64,000 bases of DNA, taken from positions 77,982,732 to 78,046,731 of the forward strand of contig NC_080044.1 of assembly GCF_012489685.1 (NCBI RefSeq), given 5' to 3'. Made by a program: the position numbers and the translations under genes. Below the pieces are notes generated by a model. The model ran no database searches. It was not told the origin of the DNA and was given only the letters and a program-made list of their open reading frames with translations. Of this stretch, positions 10,865-22,347 are shown one piece after another. Origin of the DNA: Lotus japonicus (Eukaryota > Streptophyta > Magnoliopsida > Fabales > Fabaceae). The number at the start of each line of letters is the position of its first letter. Within the stretch, counting starts at the first letter, position 1.

Positions 10865-11518
10865 CCTTCAACAGGTTCGTTCTCCCCCTTTCTCTCTTTA
10901 TAGCAAAAATTAGTTTGTGGGTTAGCTGAAATAAGTCTTTCATGTGCAACTGGTTTGTGGAAGCTTTGCCTCTTCTCCATTCTTTCTCTATGTTATGTAA
11001 AATTAATTTTCCCTTGCTTACGGTCCTCATGCCTCCTTGGCAACCCAAAAATCCTAAAATTTAACACATAAAACTCAAGTTTTATCTTACTAAAACAACT
11101 AATCTGATTGTGAGCTGCTGGTTCTCACGCCTCCTTGAGGCTTCAACCCTGAAATTTATTAAACACACAATTAGCTTTTTACTACAATAACCCTTCAACA
11201 GGTTCGTTCTCCCCCTTTCTCTTTATAGCAAAAATTAGTTTGTGGGTTAGCTGAAATAAGTCTTTCATGTGCAACTGGTTTGTGGAAGCTTTGCCTCTTC
11301 TCCATTCTTTCTCCATGTTATGTAAAATTAATTTTCCCTTGCTTACGGTCCTCATGCCTCCTTGACAACCCAAAAACCCTAAAATTTAACACATAAAACT
11401 CAAGTTTTATCTTACTAAAACAACTAATCTGATTGTGAGCTGCTGGTTCTCACGCCTCCTTGAGGCTTCAACCCTGAAGTTTATTAAACACACAATTAGC
11501 TTTTTACTGCAATAACCA
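10865..11518 (+). repeat. 327-bp tandem duplication, left arm only
   Basis: The string cttcaacaggttcgttctcc begins at 10866 and again at 11193. The two units differ only slightly (tctctcttt against tctcttt, actacaataa against actgcaataa). The right arm has a single unit, so the duplication arose after the inverted repeat formed, or was lost from the right arm. Confidence 0.9.
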
Positions 11519-11587
11519 TGAATTATTACTTATCTTCCACTTTTCAAGTATCTAACAATTTACAAATGATTCATCTTTGCAGGAAAA

Positions 11588-12274
11588 ATGTCTATGAATA
11601 GAGCTTACTCTGAAAAAGCTAAGAAGGCTCAGGTCAGCAGTCCTTCCTCGATTCCCCATTCCAACGCTAAGAGTGGAGATTCCTCCACCTCATCGAGGAC
11701 ACTTAAGCGCAAAGCTCCCGAGTTGTCTGACCATGCTCCTCCAGCGCCTGAGCCGGCTTTAGGGGAGGTACCTTCTATCCCACCTCTTACCCAGGACGTC
11801 GACGTCTCAGCTCCTTTTGACTCCCCGGCCATGACAAACCTAATGTTAGCCATCCAAGCCGTGCAGCAAGAAAAAACGAAAGATGCAGCCGCCATTCTTG
11901 ACTTACAAGCTAAGCTAGCTAAGGAACCAAAACGTAGAGCAACCTTGAAAAAGAAGATAGCTGAGCTGACCACGGAGATAGGTAACTTACAGAAGTCGCT
12001 TGAGATAGCGAATGACAAGATTGGAAAGATGGAGCTTCAAAAAGCAACCTTGGCTGAGTCTCATGAAGCTGAATTGAAGGCCTTGCGGGCTAACGTTGAA
12101 GACCTTCAAGATAAGCTAGACCTGCAGAAACAAGATACCGCTCTTGCATTTGAGGGAGGTTTTGAGGAAGCGGTGGCTCAAGTTAAGTGTCTTCATGAGA
12201 ACATCGATATCTCGGAAGCACATCCCTTCAAAGTGATTAAGGATGGCAAGCTCGTGGAAGTCGGGTTTCCCTAG
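11588..12274 (+). CDS. Transposon-derived coiled-coil protein fragment (left copy)
   Basis: 228 residues. The first half is low-complexity, rich in Ser and Pro, with an RTLKRKAPEL basic patch. The second half is a long predicted coiled coil (KKKIAELTTEIGNLQKSLEI). The C-terminus AVAQVKCLHENIDISEAHPF followed by KVIKDGKLVEV resembles the C-terminal end of the large plant family of putative gypsy-type transposon proteins (Transposase_28-like), recalled from family knowledge and not searched. The expected N-terminal domain is absent. The ATG follows a tttgcag acceptor, so it may be a terminal exon. A mirror copy lies at 12883-13572; they differ by ELKA (only right) and LAK (only left). Confidence 0.6.
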   Translation: MSMNRAYSEKAKKAQVSSPSSIPHSNAKSGDSSTSSRTLKRKAPELSDHAPPAPEPALGEVPSIPPLTQDVDVSAPFDSPAMTNLMLAIQAVQQEKTKDAAAILDLQAKLAKEPKRRATLKKKIAELTTEIGNLQKSLEIANDKIGKMELQKATLAESHEAELKALRANVEDLQDKLDLQKQDTALAFEGGFEEAVAQVKCLHENIDISEAHPFKVIKDGKLVEVGFP

Positions 12275-12462
12275 ACAGCTCCTGGCAAGGATGGTTGTTT
12301 AACCCTATGTAGTTGGGTTCGTTCTTAGTCTTGGCTTTGTTAGCCTCTATACAATATTCTGTTTGTTGCTTGTCTTTATGTTTGGACGCATCTATTGTTT
12401 TGCTTTTAATGCGCTTTCCATACGACTGATCGTAGTATAAAGACATTTTGACCAATCCCAAA

Positions 12463-12708
12463 CATATTCTGTTTGCTTCCACTGGGTGGGAACCCGGGGA
12501 GAGTTGCCTTTTGGAAACTGGTGATTGGAAGAATGACAGCTAGGTTGGCAAGTTGGAGTTCAAAATACTTATCCCTGAGCGGGTGAGTGGTTATGTTAAA
12601 ATCAGTCATTGGGGCCATTACCTTGTATTACATGTCGGTTTTTAGAGCCCCAAAAGGTGTCATTCATGACATGGAAATGATGATGAGGCGTATGTTTGGG
12701 ATTGGTCA
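12463..12708 (+). mobile_element. LINE reverse transcriptase fragment forming the loop
   Basis: One frame reads LPLGGNPGRVAFWKLVIGRM, then ARLASWSSKYLSLSG, a stop, and VVMLKSVIGAITLYYMSVF and PKGVIHDMEMMMRRMFGIG. This is the conserved thumb region of plant L1-type LINE reverse transcriptases (family form ...SFWKPVI...LSSW..LSLGGR..LIKSVL...P.Y.MS.F..P). A TGA replaces the usual Arg codon. It is the 224-bp spacer between the inverted arms plus about 16 bp of right-arm sequence. Confidence 0.8.
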
Positions 12709-14464
12709 AAATGTCTTTATACTACGATCAGTCGTATGGAAAGCGCATTAAAAGCAAAACAATAGATGCGTCCAAACATAAAGACAAGCAACAAACAGAA
12801 TATTGTATAGAGGCTAACAAAGCCAAGACTAAGAACGAACCCAACTACATAGGGTTAAACAACCATCCTTGCCAGGAGCTGTCTAGGGAAACCCGACTTC
12901 CACGAGCTTGCCATCCTTAATCACTTTGAAGGGATGTGCTTCCGAGATATCGATGTTCTCATGAAGACACTTAACTTGAGCCACCGCTTCCTCAAAACCT
13001 CCCTCAAATGCAAGAGCGGTATCTTGTTTCTGCAGGTCTAGCTTATCTTGAAGGTCTTCAACGTTAGCCCGCAAGGCCTTCAATTCAGCTTCATGAGACT
13101 CAGCCAAGGTTGCTTTTTGAAGCTCCATCTTTCCAATCTTGTCATTCGCTATCTCAAGCGACTTCTGTAAGTTACCTATCTCCGTGGTCAGCTCAGCTAT
13201 CTTCTTTTTCAAGGTTGCTCTACGTTTTGGTTCCTTAGCTTGTAAGTCAAGAATGGCGGCTGCATCTTTCGTTTTTTCTTGCTGCACGGCTTGGATGGCT
13301 AACATTAGGTTTGTCATGGCCGGGGAGTCAACAGGAGCTGAGACGTCGACGTCCTGGGTAAGAGGTGGGATAGAAGGTACCTCCCCTAAAGCCGGCTCAG
13401 GCGCTGGAGGAGCATGGTCAGACAACTCGGGAGCTTTGCGCTTAAGTGTCCTCGATGAGGTGGAGGAATCTCCACTCTTAGCGTTGGAATGAGGAATCGA
13501 GGAATGACTGCTGACCTGAGCCTTCTTAGCTTTTTCAGAGTAAGCTTTCAGCTCAGCTCTATTCATAGACATTTTTCCTGCAAAGATGAATCATTTGTAA
13601 ATTGTTAGATACTTGAAAAGTGGAAGATAAGTAATAATTCATGGTTATTGCAGTAAAAAGCTAATTGTGTGTTTAATAAACTTCAGGGTTGAAGCCTCAA
13701 GGAGGCGTGAGAACCAGCAGCTCACAATCAGATTAGTTGTTTTAGTAAGATAAAACTTGAGTTTTATGTGTTAAATTTTAGGGTTTTTGGGTTGTCAAGG
13801 AGGCATGAGGACCGTAAGCAAGGGAAAATTAATTTTACATAACATGGAGAAAGAATGGAGAAGAGGCAAAGCTTCCACAAACCAGTTGCACATGAAAGAC
13901 TTATTTCAGCTAACCCACAAACTAATTTTTGCTATAAAGAGAGAAAGGGGGAGAACGAACCTGTTGAAGGGGGCTCAAGGTGGCGTCGAGTCCCGCGGTG
14001 GTTGGGTTGGAACGACGGCGGCGCGGTTGGGTCCGTCGGCGGCGTGATGGTGGCTCAATGGTAAACTGGAAGGCACAGAGGTAGAAAGAAGAAGAAAGCA
14101 CTGAGTGGGAGGAAGAAAGCGTGTTTTGGCTTTTTTGCTTTCCAGTTTGAATTTTTTCTGCAGGTTAGGTGTGGACCAGCGTACGGCCCATTGGGATTGC
14201 GCCACGTGGCCCATTGACAGGCGTTCTCTTGGAGCCCGAGCAATTAACTTAACCGAGTGTACATAACTGGATTTAAAACATGTTTGACAATTACTAACAA
14301 TTTCTCATTTTGTAAATATGATTGTCATATGATTTCTACATGAATCATATGGACGTGGTTTGCACTTGGGTCTATTTATTGTATGATGAATTTGGATTAC
14401 CTGTTTTGAGCATAAAGGTGGAATTTGGCAAATTTGTGCTGGTGGAATTTATAAGGTAACTGAA
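12691..14464 (-). repeat. Right arm of giant inverted repeat
   Basis: This is the reverse complement of 10371-12466 with one unit of the 327-bp segment instead of two. The outer end, ggtaactgaa at 14455-14464, pairs with ttcagttacc at 10371-10380. If transcribed through, arms and spacer would fold into a hairpin with about 1.77 kb of near-perfect duplex. Confidence 0.95.
12883..13572 (-). CDS. Transposon-derived coiled-coil protein fragment (right copy)
   Basis: 229 residues, nearly identical to the protein at 11588-12274 and encoded on the opposite strand. It has ELKA after MSMNRA and lacks the LAK triplet, and Val replaces Phe in APVDSPAM. Same organisation: disordered Ser/Pro-rich head, coiled coil and a DISEAHPFKVIKDGKL tail. 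Both copies being open fits a very recent duplication. No independent function can be claimed. Confidence 0.6.
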   Translation of the reverse strand: MSMNRAELKAYSEKAKKAQVSSHSSIPHSNAKSGDSSTSSRTLKRKAPELSDHAPPAPEPALGEVPSIPPLTQDVDVSAPVDSPAMTNLMLAIQAVQQEKTKDAAAILDLQAKEPKRRATLKKKIAELTTEIGNLQKSLEIANDKIGKMELQKATLAESHEAELKALRANVEDLQDKLDLQKQDTALAFEGGFEEAVAQVKCLHENIDISEAHPFKVIKDGKLVEVGFP

Positions 14465-15490
14465 AGACCAACTCGGCCATCTCAACTTGATGCAAATTAT
14501 TACAATAGTAAAACATAAATATGTGATTTAAAATTATTTTAATAATAAATTGTCTCACCTATTACATCATATTTTAACCAATCACATATCTATTTTATTG
14601 ATCAATGTGATTTAGTTGTAAAGAATGGAGAAGAACAAATGACATATAAATATTAATTATGGTATTTTAGTCCAGTTATTAATAAACAATTTTCTAATCA
14701 AACACATGTTGGCTCAGTTGGTAAGAATGAAGTACTTCTTCCCTTAAGAAATTTGTGTGCTTAATTCTCACTGCCGATGCGAGGGTTGCGCTAGTGGGCG
14801 AATGCAGTAGCATGTGGTCAGACGAATTGAATCAACCTTAAAAAACAACTATTTGTTCAACTTCATACACATCAAATAGTGTGCACAAATTAAAATAGCA
14901 TGTGGTCAGACGAATTGAATCAACCTTAAAAAACAACTATTTGTTCAACTTCATACACATCAAATAGTGTGCACAAATTAAAATAGATTCTACTGTAAGC
15001 ATTGTTGGTATCATACGAGATGGGAAATATACATTTTACCATGAGACGAATGTAAGTTTTCTAGTATGTTTTTAACTTTACCAGAAGCTATTTACATGAT
15101 AATTTGGATTTTAAAATGAATGGTAGAAGGATTTCTAAACATGCGCATAGTAAATTTAAAAATATAATAATATCACTTTACATTTTAGAACATTCAATCT
15201 CTAAAATGAAAGCACACAAATTGATCAACGAACTTGATTTACAACAAACACCTTGTATAGCAAAGTATATACATCAACAATGAAACAGAAATGTATAGCT
15301 CAAATACGGTTGCTATTGGCTATCAAATTATGCTTAATTTGCCAACACAAATTATACATAAACAACATGTGCCATGTTGCTTTATTCTTATTTTTATTTA
15401 TCCACACAAAAGACACTGCACAACAGCATGAGCAAATTACAAAATGAAGAGAAAAATATAAACAATCAAAACATGCTTGCGTCCAAATAT
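14465..15490. other. Intergenic, with SINE head and 88-bp duplication
   Basis: No gene seen. Bases 14700-14800 hold a tRNA-like segment: tggctcagttgg fits a pol III A box, but the B box is degenerate, so it may be an old SINE head. Bases 14808-14895 are tandemly duplicated at 14896-14983. The rest is AT-rich. Confidence 0.5.
14808..14983 (+). repeat. 88-bp tandem duplication
   Basis: The unit starting tagcatgtggtcagacgaat occurs at 14808 and 14896 with no visible mismatch. It is a recent local duplication beside the SINE-like head. Confidence 0.9.
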
Positions 15491-15494
15491 TGTA

Positions 15495-18400
15495 CTAGCA
15501 TCCTGCATAACGTCCATCTTCACCCTTCAAAAAAGCGTCAATTTGCTCTAGTGCCTGCAAGATACAAAGGGATTCATTAGATATGCATCAAATATACAAA
15601 ATTTCTATTCAACTTAAGCGTCAACGAATATTTCAGTTTGCCCATAAGTGTATGTTTGGATTTCCGTTGAACTCAATCGTGTTGAATGTAAAATTGAGAT
15701 ACGTGAAATCACATTTGTGTTTGCATCTATGCTATACCAAACATATACTAAGTAAACAAACTAAAATGGAGTTACAACTGCAAGGGCATGAGACAGAAAT
15801 TGCTGAAGACCTCAATTGCAATTGCAGTTGGAGACAAATCTAACACATCTCTTTGGCCCCGTTTTGTAGCTATCTCTGCATAAAACAACATAGAAGTATC
15901 AGAAATTGCACTTTTATTGTTGTTATTTATTCATTTTTCCTTGTCAAGAGTCATTTAGATTAAAGCCTTCAAGGCATCCAAAATGGCACTTACATCAACA
16001 AGCAAACAGAGAACACAAACTTCTAGATAAGCACAAAAGAGCAATACTACAATGCTTAAGCATATAACACTACAATACATAGCATGCTTGCTCACAAAGT
16101 CACTAACCATCATAATAGAAATAGAATCAAAAGATCTCCTTAATCTGATTTGACATCAAAACATTCCTCTAGCCAATTTTCTTGTATCAAATCCTTCGCA
16201 TTTTTTCACTTCCCTTATTTCTGGGGCCTTGCCGACTCTGTGTAGCTGCTGCGATGGATGCCAATCAAGAGCAAGCGGCTAAGCTGCCCTAAACCAAGCT
16301 TTAGAGAGGTAATCCAAAGTCAATCAGAAGGAGATGGTGAGGCAAAAGGTGGTTGCCTGCCGCATGAAAAGTTCAAAGGAGATGGTGGAGAGGGGGAGAA
16401 AATATTACTTGTATATTTCATTGATAATACTTGACTAGACTACAATATATATAGATTATTAAAGAGATTAAAACAAACTAAATCTATCTAAACCTATCTC
16501 TAATTAAATAGATATCATCTCTATTTAAATAGATACTAATCTAAAATAGATAAACAAATCTTAACTATATCTCTATGAGATAACACTAATAATAAACTAT
16601 ATCTTAATAGGTATTCAACACTCCCCCTCAAGCTAAAGCTTACTTAGCTTTAAGCTTGTAACAACTCGAACCCAAGAAGAAAATTATTTTAATAGATATC
16701 CCTTAATAATGACTGTCTTGGCGAATCTCGAATTGAATAACCTTTCAAACTTCTAGTAAATTCATGGCGGCAAAAGACAACTTCTCATACTTCAAATTGA
16801 ATAATCTTTCAAACTTCTGCTAAATCCATGGGCAGGCAAAAGACAACTTCTCATACTTGATCTGGCTGAAATTGATGCAAGACAAAAACCAATTCTTCTG
16901 GAGTGTCGTAGGGTAGCTGAGCCAGCAAAAAAGGGCGAAAAACCAGCAACAATACGCCCGAAAACAAAACAAGGCTGAAGCAACAACTCACCAACAACAA
17001 CCACACAGAAATAAAACATACTTGAGGTCGACCGATTGATGTCTTCTAAGACAAACAATGGTGTCAACTTTGACACAGACAACTCTCAAACATTAGAGAG
17101 TGGGCCAGCGCAACTCGCAGCTGAAGCCCTAAAACCAGAAAACCAAACAATCGAGACAAAACAAACGAAGGCGAGTCACCTTCAAAACCAAATTGCATAA
17201 AGTCAGCCAAGATCAATATAATAAGAGCATCTCGAACCATGAGACGCAAACTAAGATCTCAAACAGCAAGAAACATCGCTCGCAGATGAGAAAAACACAA
17301 CAGACCCATGAACCAAACTGGAAGAGGAAGATTGTACGATCACCACGGTGGCAGCACAACACCTCAAAACAAAGCCAAACAATAAAATCTTTCACACCGG
17401 GATCTAAACAATGCAATCCTTCACCAAACAAACGAATTACCATTGCCAATTGCCAAGGAGAAGAATTTCAATTCTTGCAATCACATGGAACATTCAAAGA
17501 CTATGAATAGTGTAGCAGCACAATACAATTAGATCCAACCAAACACTTCTTGGGGACAACCTCCACCAAACCAGCAACAAAGGGTAACGATTGTCAGAGG
17601 TGGTTGACTGTGGTCTCTAGACCAGGCTATGTATTGACTGCATGACAACTAGCATCAATTTCCAATTTCAATATACATATATATATATATAACCCCTTAT
17701 TTTTGTTGGCTAAAGGGACATGAACAAAAAATAGCAACAAAGAAGCAGCATTAGGAAAGAACGTGCCCAGATGGAAGCTAATTGCTTTAGCCAAGTTGAT
17801 TTCGTTGACAAAGGATAAACCAGGTTCTATGTTCCCAAATTAAGGAGTCCCTTGTGCAGTCGCTAAAACAGAAACCATACCAGAAAAGCAAGAATAGAAC
17901 CCGCAAAAAGAAGTGAAAGAAAACCACCAATACACATCAGCAGCACAGAATAATTACCTTTATTGGTTTACACTCAATTTTTGTGATCATTCTAGGAATC
18001 TTATACCTATAGAAGGCATCATCACTGTTTGCAGCACCAATATTCTGAAAGGCCATGATTGCTTACAAGTTTCACAGACCTTCAGACGCGGTCAAACAAT
18101 AGCAGCTTCAATATTGGACTCTGAATGTTAATAAGGAACAACCAAACGCCTTGATCTGCAAGCAACGAGGGCCGATCTAGACAAACCGACCCCTCAAACA
18201 GGACCAGAAAAGAGGAAGACCAGATGATCACAACTGTGGTGGCACAACACACGTCAAAACAGAGGATCCTTAAAACCAAACTTGGTTGATACACAAAGAA
18301 AACCAGCGAGAACAAAGCAGCGGAGAGAGCGGCGCGTGGACTTCACACGGAGAATCTGGTGGCGGCGCTTCGGAAAAAAAAGGAAGATCCTTGTGTTGCG

Positions 18401-21400
18401 ACTCCAATGGACATGTCTACTATCAATTATGATTAACTTCGAAAAAAAAACAACAGTGGAAGGACGTTGACGGTGGCTGCTAAAGACAAGGGTCATTAGG
18501 GTTCCAAGACAAGGGGGAGTGTATTCAAAAAGAAACCAGGCCGTAAGAAAACGGCTAGAACTAACAAGCGGAAGCAAAGTACGAAAAATAAATCCAAAGA
18601 GATTTGGAAAACCACCATGAGGGGGCTCACGGGGAGGAGCCCCCTCACAGCGGTAGGATCGAAACTTGCTCTGATACCAACTTGAATTTGATGAAAATAT
18701 TACTTGTATATTTCATTGATAATACTTGACTAGACTACAATATATATAGATTAACAAAGAGATTAAAACAAACTAAATCTATCTAAACCTATCTCTAATT
18801 AAATAGATATCATCTCTATTTAAATAGATACTAATCTAAAATAGATAAACAAATCTTAACTATATCTCTATGAGATAACACTAATAATAAACTATATCTT
18901 AATAGGTATTCAACAGTGGCTAGAGGAATGAGGAGGAAGGCAGGGAAGATGAAAAAAATATCATAACCAGACAAAGAAAAAACCATCATTAAAGAGGGGG
19001 AAAACCACACGTTACATGGATAAAAGACCTCCCATGAATGGGTTCATGGAGGGAGAAGCCCCCCATTGGGGGAGGGGACGGTTGAGCAGCGCCGTTTCTC
19101 GCTCTGCTGCTAGGGTTCCAAGATGAGGCTATTATTGTCATCTCAAGGAAGCATACAAAGTGAATGAATAATGTGTTGAGCTTCACAAATTAAGATTGTA
19201 ATATGACCTGTAAATGCTTATATTTGGGCAATCTTGAAATACTAATTGATTCAAAGCAATATGGCAAAAAAATTAAAAGCTCCACAGATCATGCATACAA
19301 AGCCTTTACTTTTTCTTTCCCACAGATCCTGGACAATACCATAATTTTAATTTCAAAACAAAAAAGAAAGGTTCATATACATACTTTCTAATGAGACCCT
19401 GGCACTGGCGTTGGCATAGGCTTCACCTCTCTCTTCAAAGAGAGCAGACAAACGCATCAAAGCCTGCATATGAATTCCAAAGGGTCAAATTATTGGCGAA
19501 ATAATTTATTGAGGTAAGTTCCTATTATGATTAGTTGCTCGCATTCGGTGACCTAAAACCTAAATAATTGACATATTGTGTTCTCAAGAGAAAAATACTC
19601 TTACTGGAAGAGATATAACTTACCCTTGTGTATGCATCCCCTGCCTCATAATGTAGAAGGGGGCGAGAATTAGTTCCTACTGCTGCAATTCTTTGTGCCA
19701 ACGCTTCCACTGGTACATCCAACCAAACACTAATCCCCTTGTGCATATATTTCCTGGGATTCCATCCATATACAAGTGCATGTAAAGATGAGGAAAGATT
19801 TCATCATAAAAAGTGAGGCCTAAACATTTTTCGTTAGTAGTTTAACTCTTATACCAATTGATGGGCCTCATAACAGCACCTCCACCAGTAGAAACAATAT
19901 GTCTATGCATCATGGACAACTTATGCAATGCCTCTGTCTGAAATGGTGAATAAGCAAGGAAAATAAACGATGAATTTGATAACAGAACCACAGAGGAAAT
20001 CTACAACAATTCACAATATGTATCTTTATCACCAAACAGAAAAATAGAAGTTCAGAGATATAGTAGTACAATAAGCTACCAAATTTTATTAATATAATTC
20101 AAAAACCTTGTACAAAGTTATTTCATTGAGAAACAAAGCTTTGGCTTAAGCTAATATGAAAGTGTTACGTCGAATGATTCAACATGTTGCTTGAGACCAA
20201 ATAACTGTAGGACTTTAAGATTAAAATATGTACTAATTTGCTTCCTCTACAAACTGGGCTGCGTTAATTTACTACCAGACATCCTAAAATACAATCATTA
20301 TTGGTATTTCAAACACTTGATCTCCCATCTTTTTGGAGCAGCTTATAATTTAACCATAGATGAATATGATTAAAGAAACAGGAAAATATAAAAGTTCAAA
20401 ACAATTTTAAAAAATTAAAACACCGAATAATATGAAAACTGGAAAATAGTGCGTTCCAACTGACCTCTTTATCACGAAAGAAAGATTCACCATAGAGGTT
20501 GAATATATCAGCCACAGAGTTCCCACCAACCTCTTCCTCCACCAATGCATCACTAAACACCCATAAGTGCAAAAGTTTACAGAAAATATTCAACAAGGAT
20601 GTGGTCATGGATACAGTAATTGTATTGTGATAGACGAACATGAACACTGTTATGCACAAATTTCAAACCAAATTCTAAGATACCAGATTAGAACCTATTC
20701 CACGGGATAACTAAGACCCAACCTATTTTCATCAGCTGCATACAATCACACAAATATACATCTGTTGCATGTCCTTAGATTTAGATCCCTTAATATTAAT
20801 TTGATATGAACACCAGTTGAAGCTCATATCAAATGCTAAATATAAGTACACAAAAAATGGCATAGTTCTTTTATAGCCAAAGATGGGCAATTAACCTACT
20901 AACCTATCACAAAATTCATAACCTAGCACTTTTGACATGATCTTCCCCACAGTTGTCTTCCCGGAGCCCATCATTCCTGTATGTCAAATTGAAAGTATTT
21001 TGAATGCCAAAGTAATCATACTTGTAACATATACTAGCATCAAACCAAGAAACTCACCAACAAGGTATATGCAGCGTCCATTTAAATATGGCTGGATCTC
21101 TTGTGACCTATTCTGCAAGTTCATTGATTCAAGTAAGAGAATGGCATATAGATGCTTAAACACGCAACAAACAGAGCTGAGATTACTATCTCTTGATGCT
21201 TTTGCTTACTAGAGCAGAAGGATATTACATCCACTAGACTTAATTGACTTAAATTAATAAAAAGTGACAAAAGGCACATGCTTCAACCTTCAGAATCAAC
21301 TCATCATCGAGAGGAGCACGGCGGCTTCCAGATTCCAATGTCGAAGCTACAAGAGTAACATCAGAAATTAGATGTAAGCATTAAAAAAGGGTAACACTTA

Positions 21401-22347
21401 TTTTGTTCAGTAGCAAACTAAATCTAATGCAGCATACTACACAGTGCATCTGCTAAAAAACCGTGTTTTCCTTTAAAAGACGCGGTATGTTAATTTTTTC
21501 ACTGATGAATAAAAGTAAATATAATTCAAGGAGCCAATTACAAAAGCTAGCTAAAAATTGGGCAGCCTTATTTTATCCGGTTCACCTTGACAGAAACTAC
21601 TCTCAAGGGTCTAGCTGGTGAGACTATTAGTATTATCCTTCCATACCAATTACATCATGTTTTTCAACACAGATATTCGAAGAAGATTCCACAGAATTTG
21701 GAACTCTTAAAGTTCTTATGACAAGCAAGCAAAACCTTATTTGGCTAAGGTTGGTTTCATGGAGCAGCTTGACACCTGTCCATTGCTGGAAAGAAAAGAA
21801 AAAAGTTGGGAAAACCCATGTTTATGTACAAAATTCAGTTGGGAAAATAACAATTGGGCAAAATAACTACCAAAAGGAGTTACCTTTAGGTACAGATTTG
21901 CAATTTTCCAAACAACAACAACAACAACAGATTTTGATCCCAATTAATTGAACAATTTACAAGTCAAGTTCATTGGCCCTTCTTAGTTCTTACCATAATT
22001 ACAAATTCTTCATTTTCAATAAAATTGACATTCTAACAACAATAACAGCAAATCCAAAGCTAGAATTTTGAAACCAACAATGAAAAATGAGAAAATGGGT
22101 AGTGTGAAAATGCAATTGATTTTTCAATTTTGAAGCAACCTGGAAGATTATCATAAGAACAAGCAACCTCCATAGATGCTATCCTGCGGCGGTGAATCTT
22201 TGATGAATGCAACTTGGCCGAATAGATTGAACCCCGAAGTTTCAGTGGTTGGTCACGAGATAGATTGAAACTGCAAGTGGGTATTCTCCCAATCTTCTCG
22301 GGTTGAACCAAACCCGGAAGTTGCAAAGCAGCTTTAGCAGCATCCAT
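15495..22347 (-). CDS. SK: Shikimate kinase, chloroplastic (10 exons, complete)
   Basis: Exons on the minus strand: 22347-22140, 21346-21288, 21112-21058, 20976-20904, 20552-20465, 19937-19855, 19753-19624, 19463-19385, 15875-15811, 15554-15495; total 900 nt, 299 residues, all GT-AG. The enzyme phosphorylates shikimate with ATP in the plastid shikimate pathway to aromatic amino acids. Exon 1 encodes a Ser/Arg-rich N-terminus starting [13 protein letters not shown], a likely transit peptide. Walker A is [11 protein letters not shown] (about residues 108-118). The shikimate-binding DSD follows as [14 protein letters not shown], then [16 protein letters not shown], the lid Arg segment [11 protein letters not shown], and a C-terminus [19 protein letters not shown]. 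All catalytic motifs are intact, so it should be an active kinase rather than the SKL1/SKL2 paralogues. Intron 8 is 3.5 kb and holds an LTR element. Confidence 0.95.
16398..16620 (-). repeat. 3' LTR
   Basis: This is the left copy of the 223-bp LTR. It is preceded on the minus strand by the polypurine tract, which marks it as the 3' LTR. Confidence 0.85.
18693..18915 (-). repeat. 5' LTR
   Basis: This is the right copy of the 223-bp LTR. It is followed on the minus strand, after 13 bases, by the tRNA-Met primer-binding site, so it is the 5' LTR and would hold the promoter. Confidence 0.85.

Larger units (their letters stand above)
10371..12466 (+). repeat. Left arm of giant inverted repeat
   Basis: This arm is the reverse complement of 12691-14464 with very few mismatches (for example caaatatg against caaacatg near 10551, and caacggg against caatggg near 10620). 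It is about 320 bp longer because it holds a tandem duplication (10865-11191 and 11192-11518). It contains a leader-like GC-rich segment, a probable intron and the ORF at 11588-12274. No target-site duplication is visible at the outer ends. Confidence 0.95.
16398..18915 (-). mobile_element. Non-autonomous copia-like LTR retrotransposon in intron 8 of the shikimate kinase gene
   Basis: Two 223-bp direct repeats (16398-16620 and 18693-18915) differ at only two adjacent bases (gattatta against gattaaca). On the minus strand each LTR begins TGTTGAATACC. The primer-binding site TGGTATCAGAGC (complement of initiator tRNA-Met) is at 18679-18668 just inside the right LTR. A polypurine tract TTGAGGGGGAG sits just before the left LTR (16631-16621). 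So the element is antisense to plus and co-oriented with the host gene. The 2.07-kb interior has no recognisable gag or pol, only short open stretches. No clear 5-bp target duplication was found. Confidence 0.85.

Noticed and set aside
10360..14475. Target-site duplication for the giant inverted repeat
   Set aside because: Flanks aaaagcaag and agaccaact do not match, so the unit cannot be called a simple terminal-inverted-repeat transposon.
14700..14800. Possible tRNA gene (A-box-like tggctcagttgg)
   Set aside because: No cloverleaf and no proper B box or acceptor stem; better seen as an old SINE head.
15655..15750. Shared words with 42400-42560 and 60475-60560 (tgtttgga..., gaactcaatgtg...)
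   Set aside because: They suggest remnants of one MITE family, but by eye the identity is too low and the borders too unclear to annotate.
17193..17510. 105-codon stretch in the LTR element interior
   Set aside because: It lies antisense to the element and lacks any gag or pol motif.
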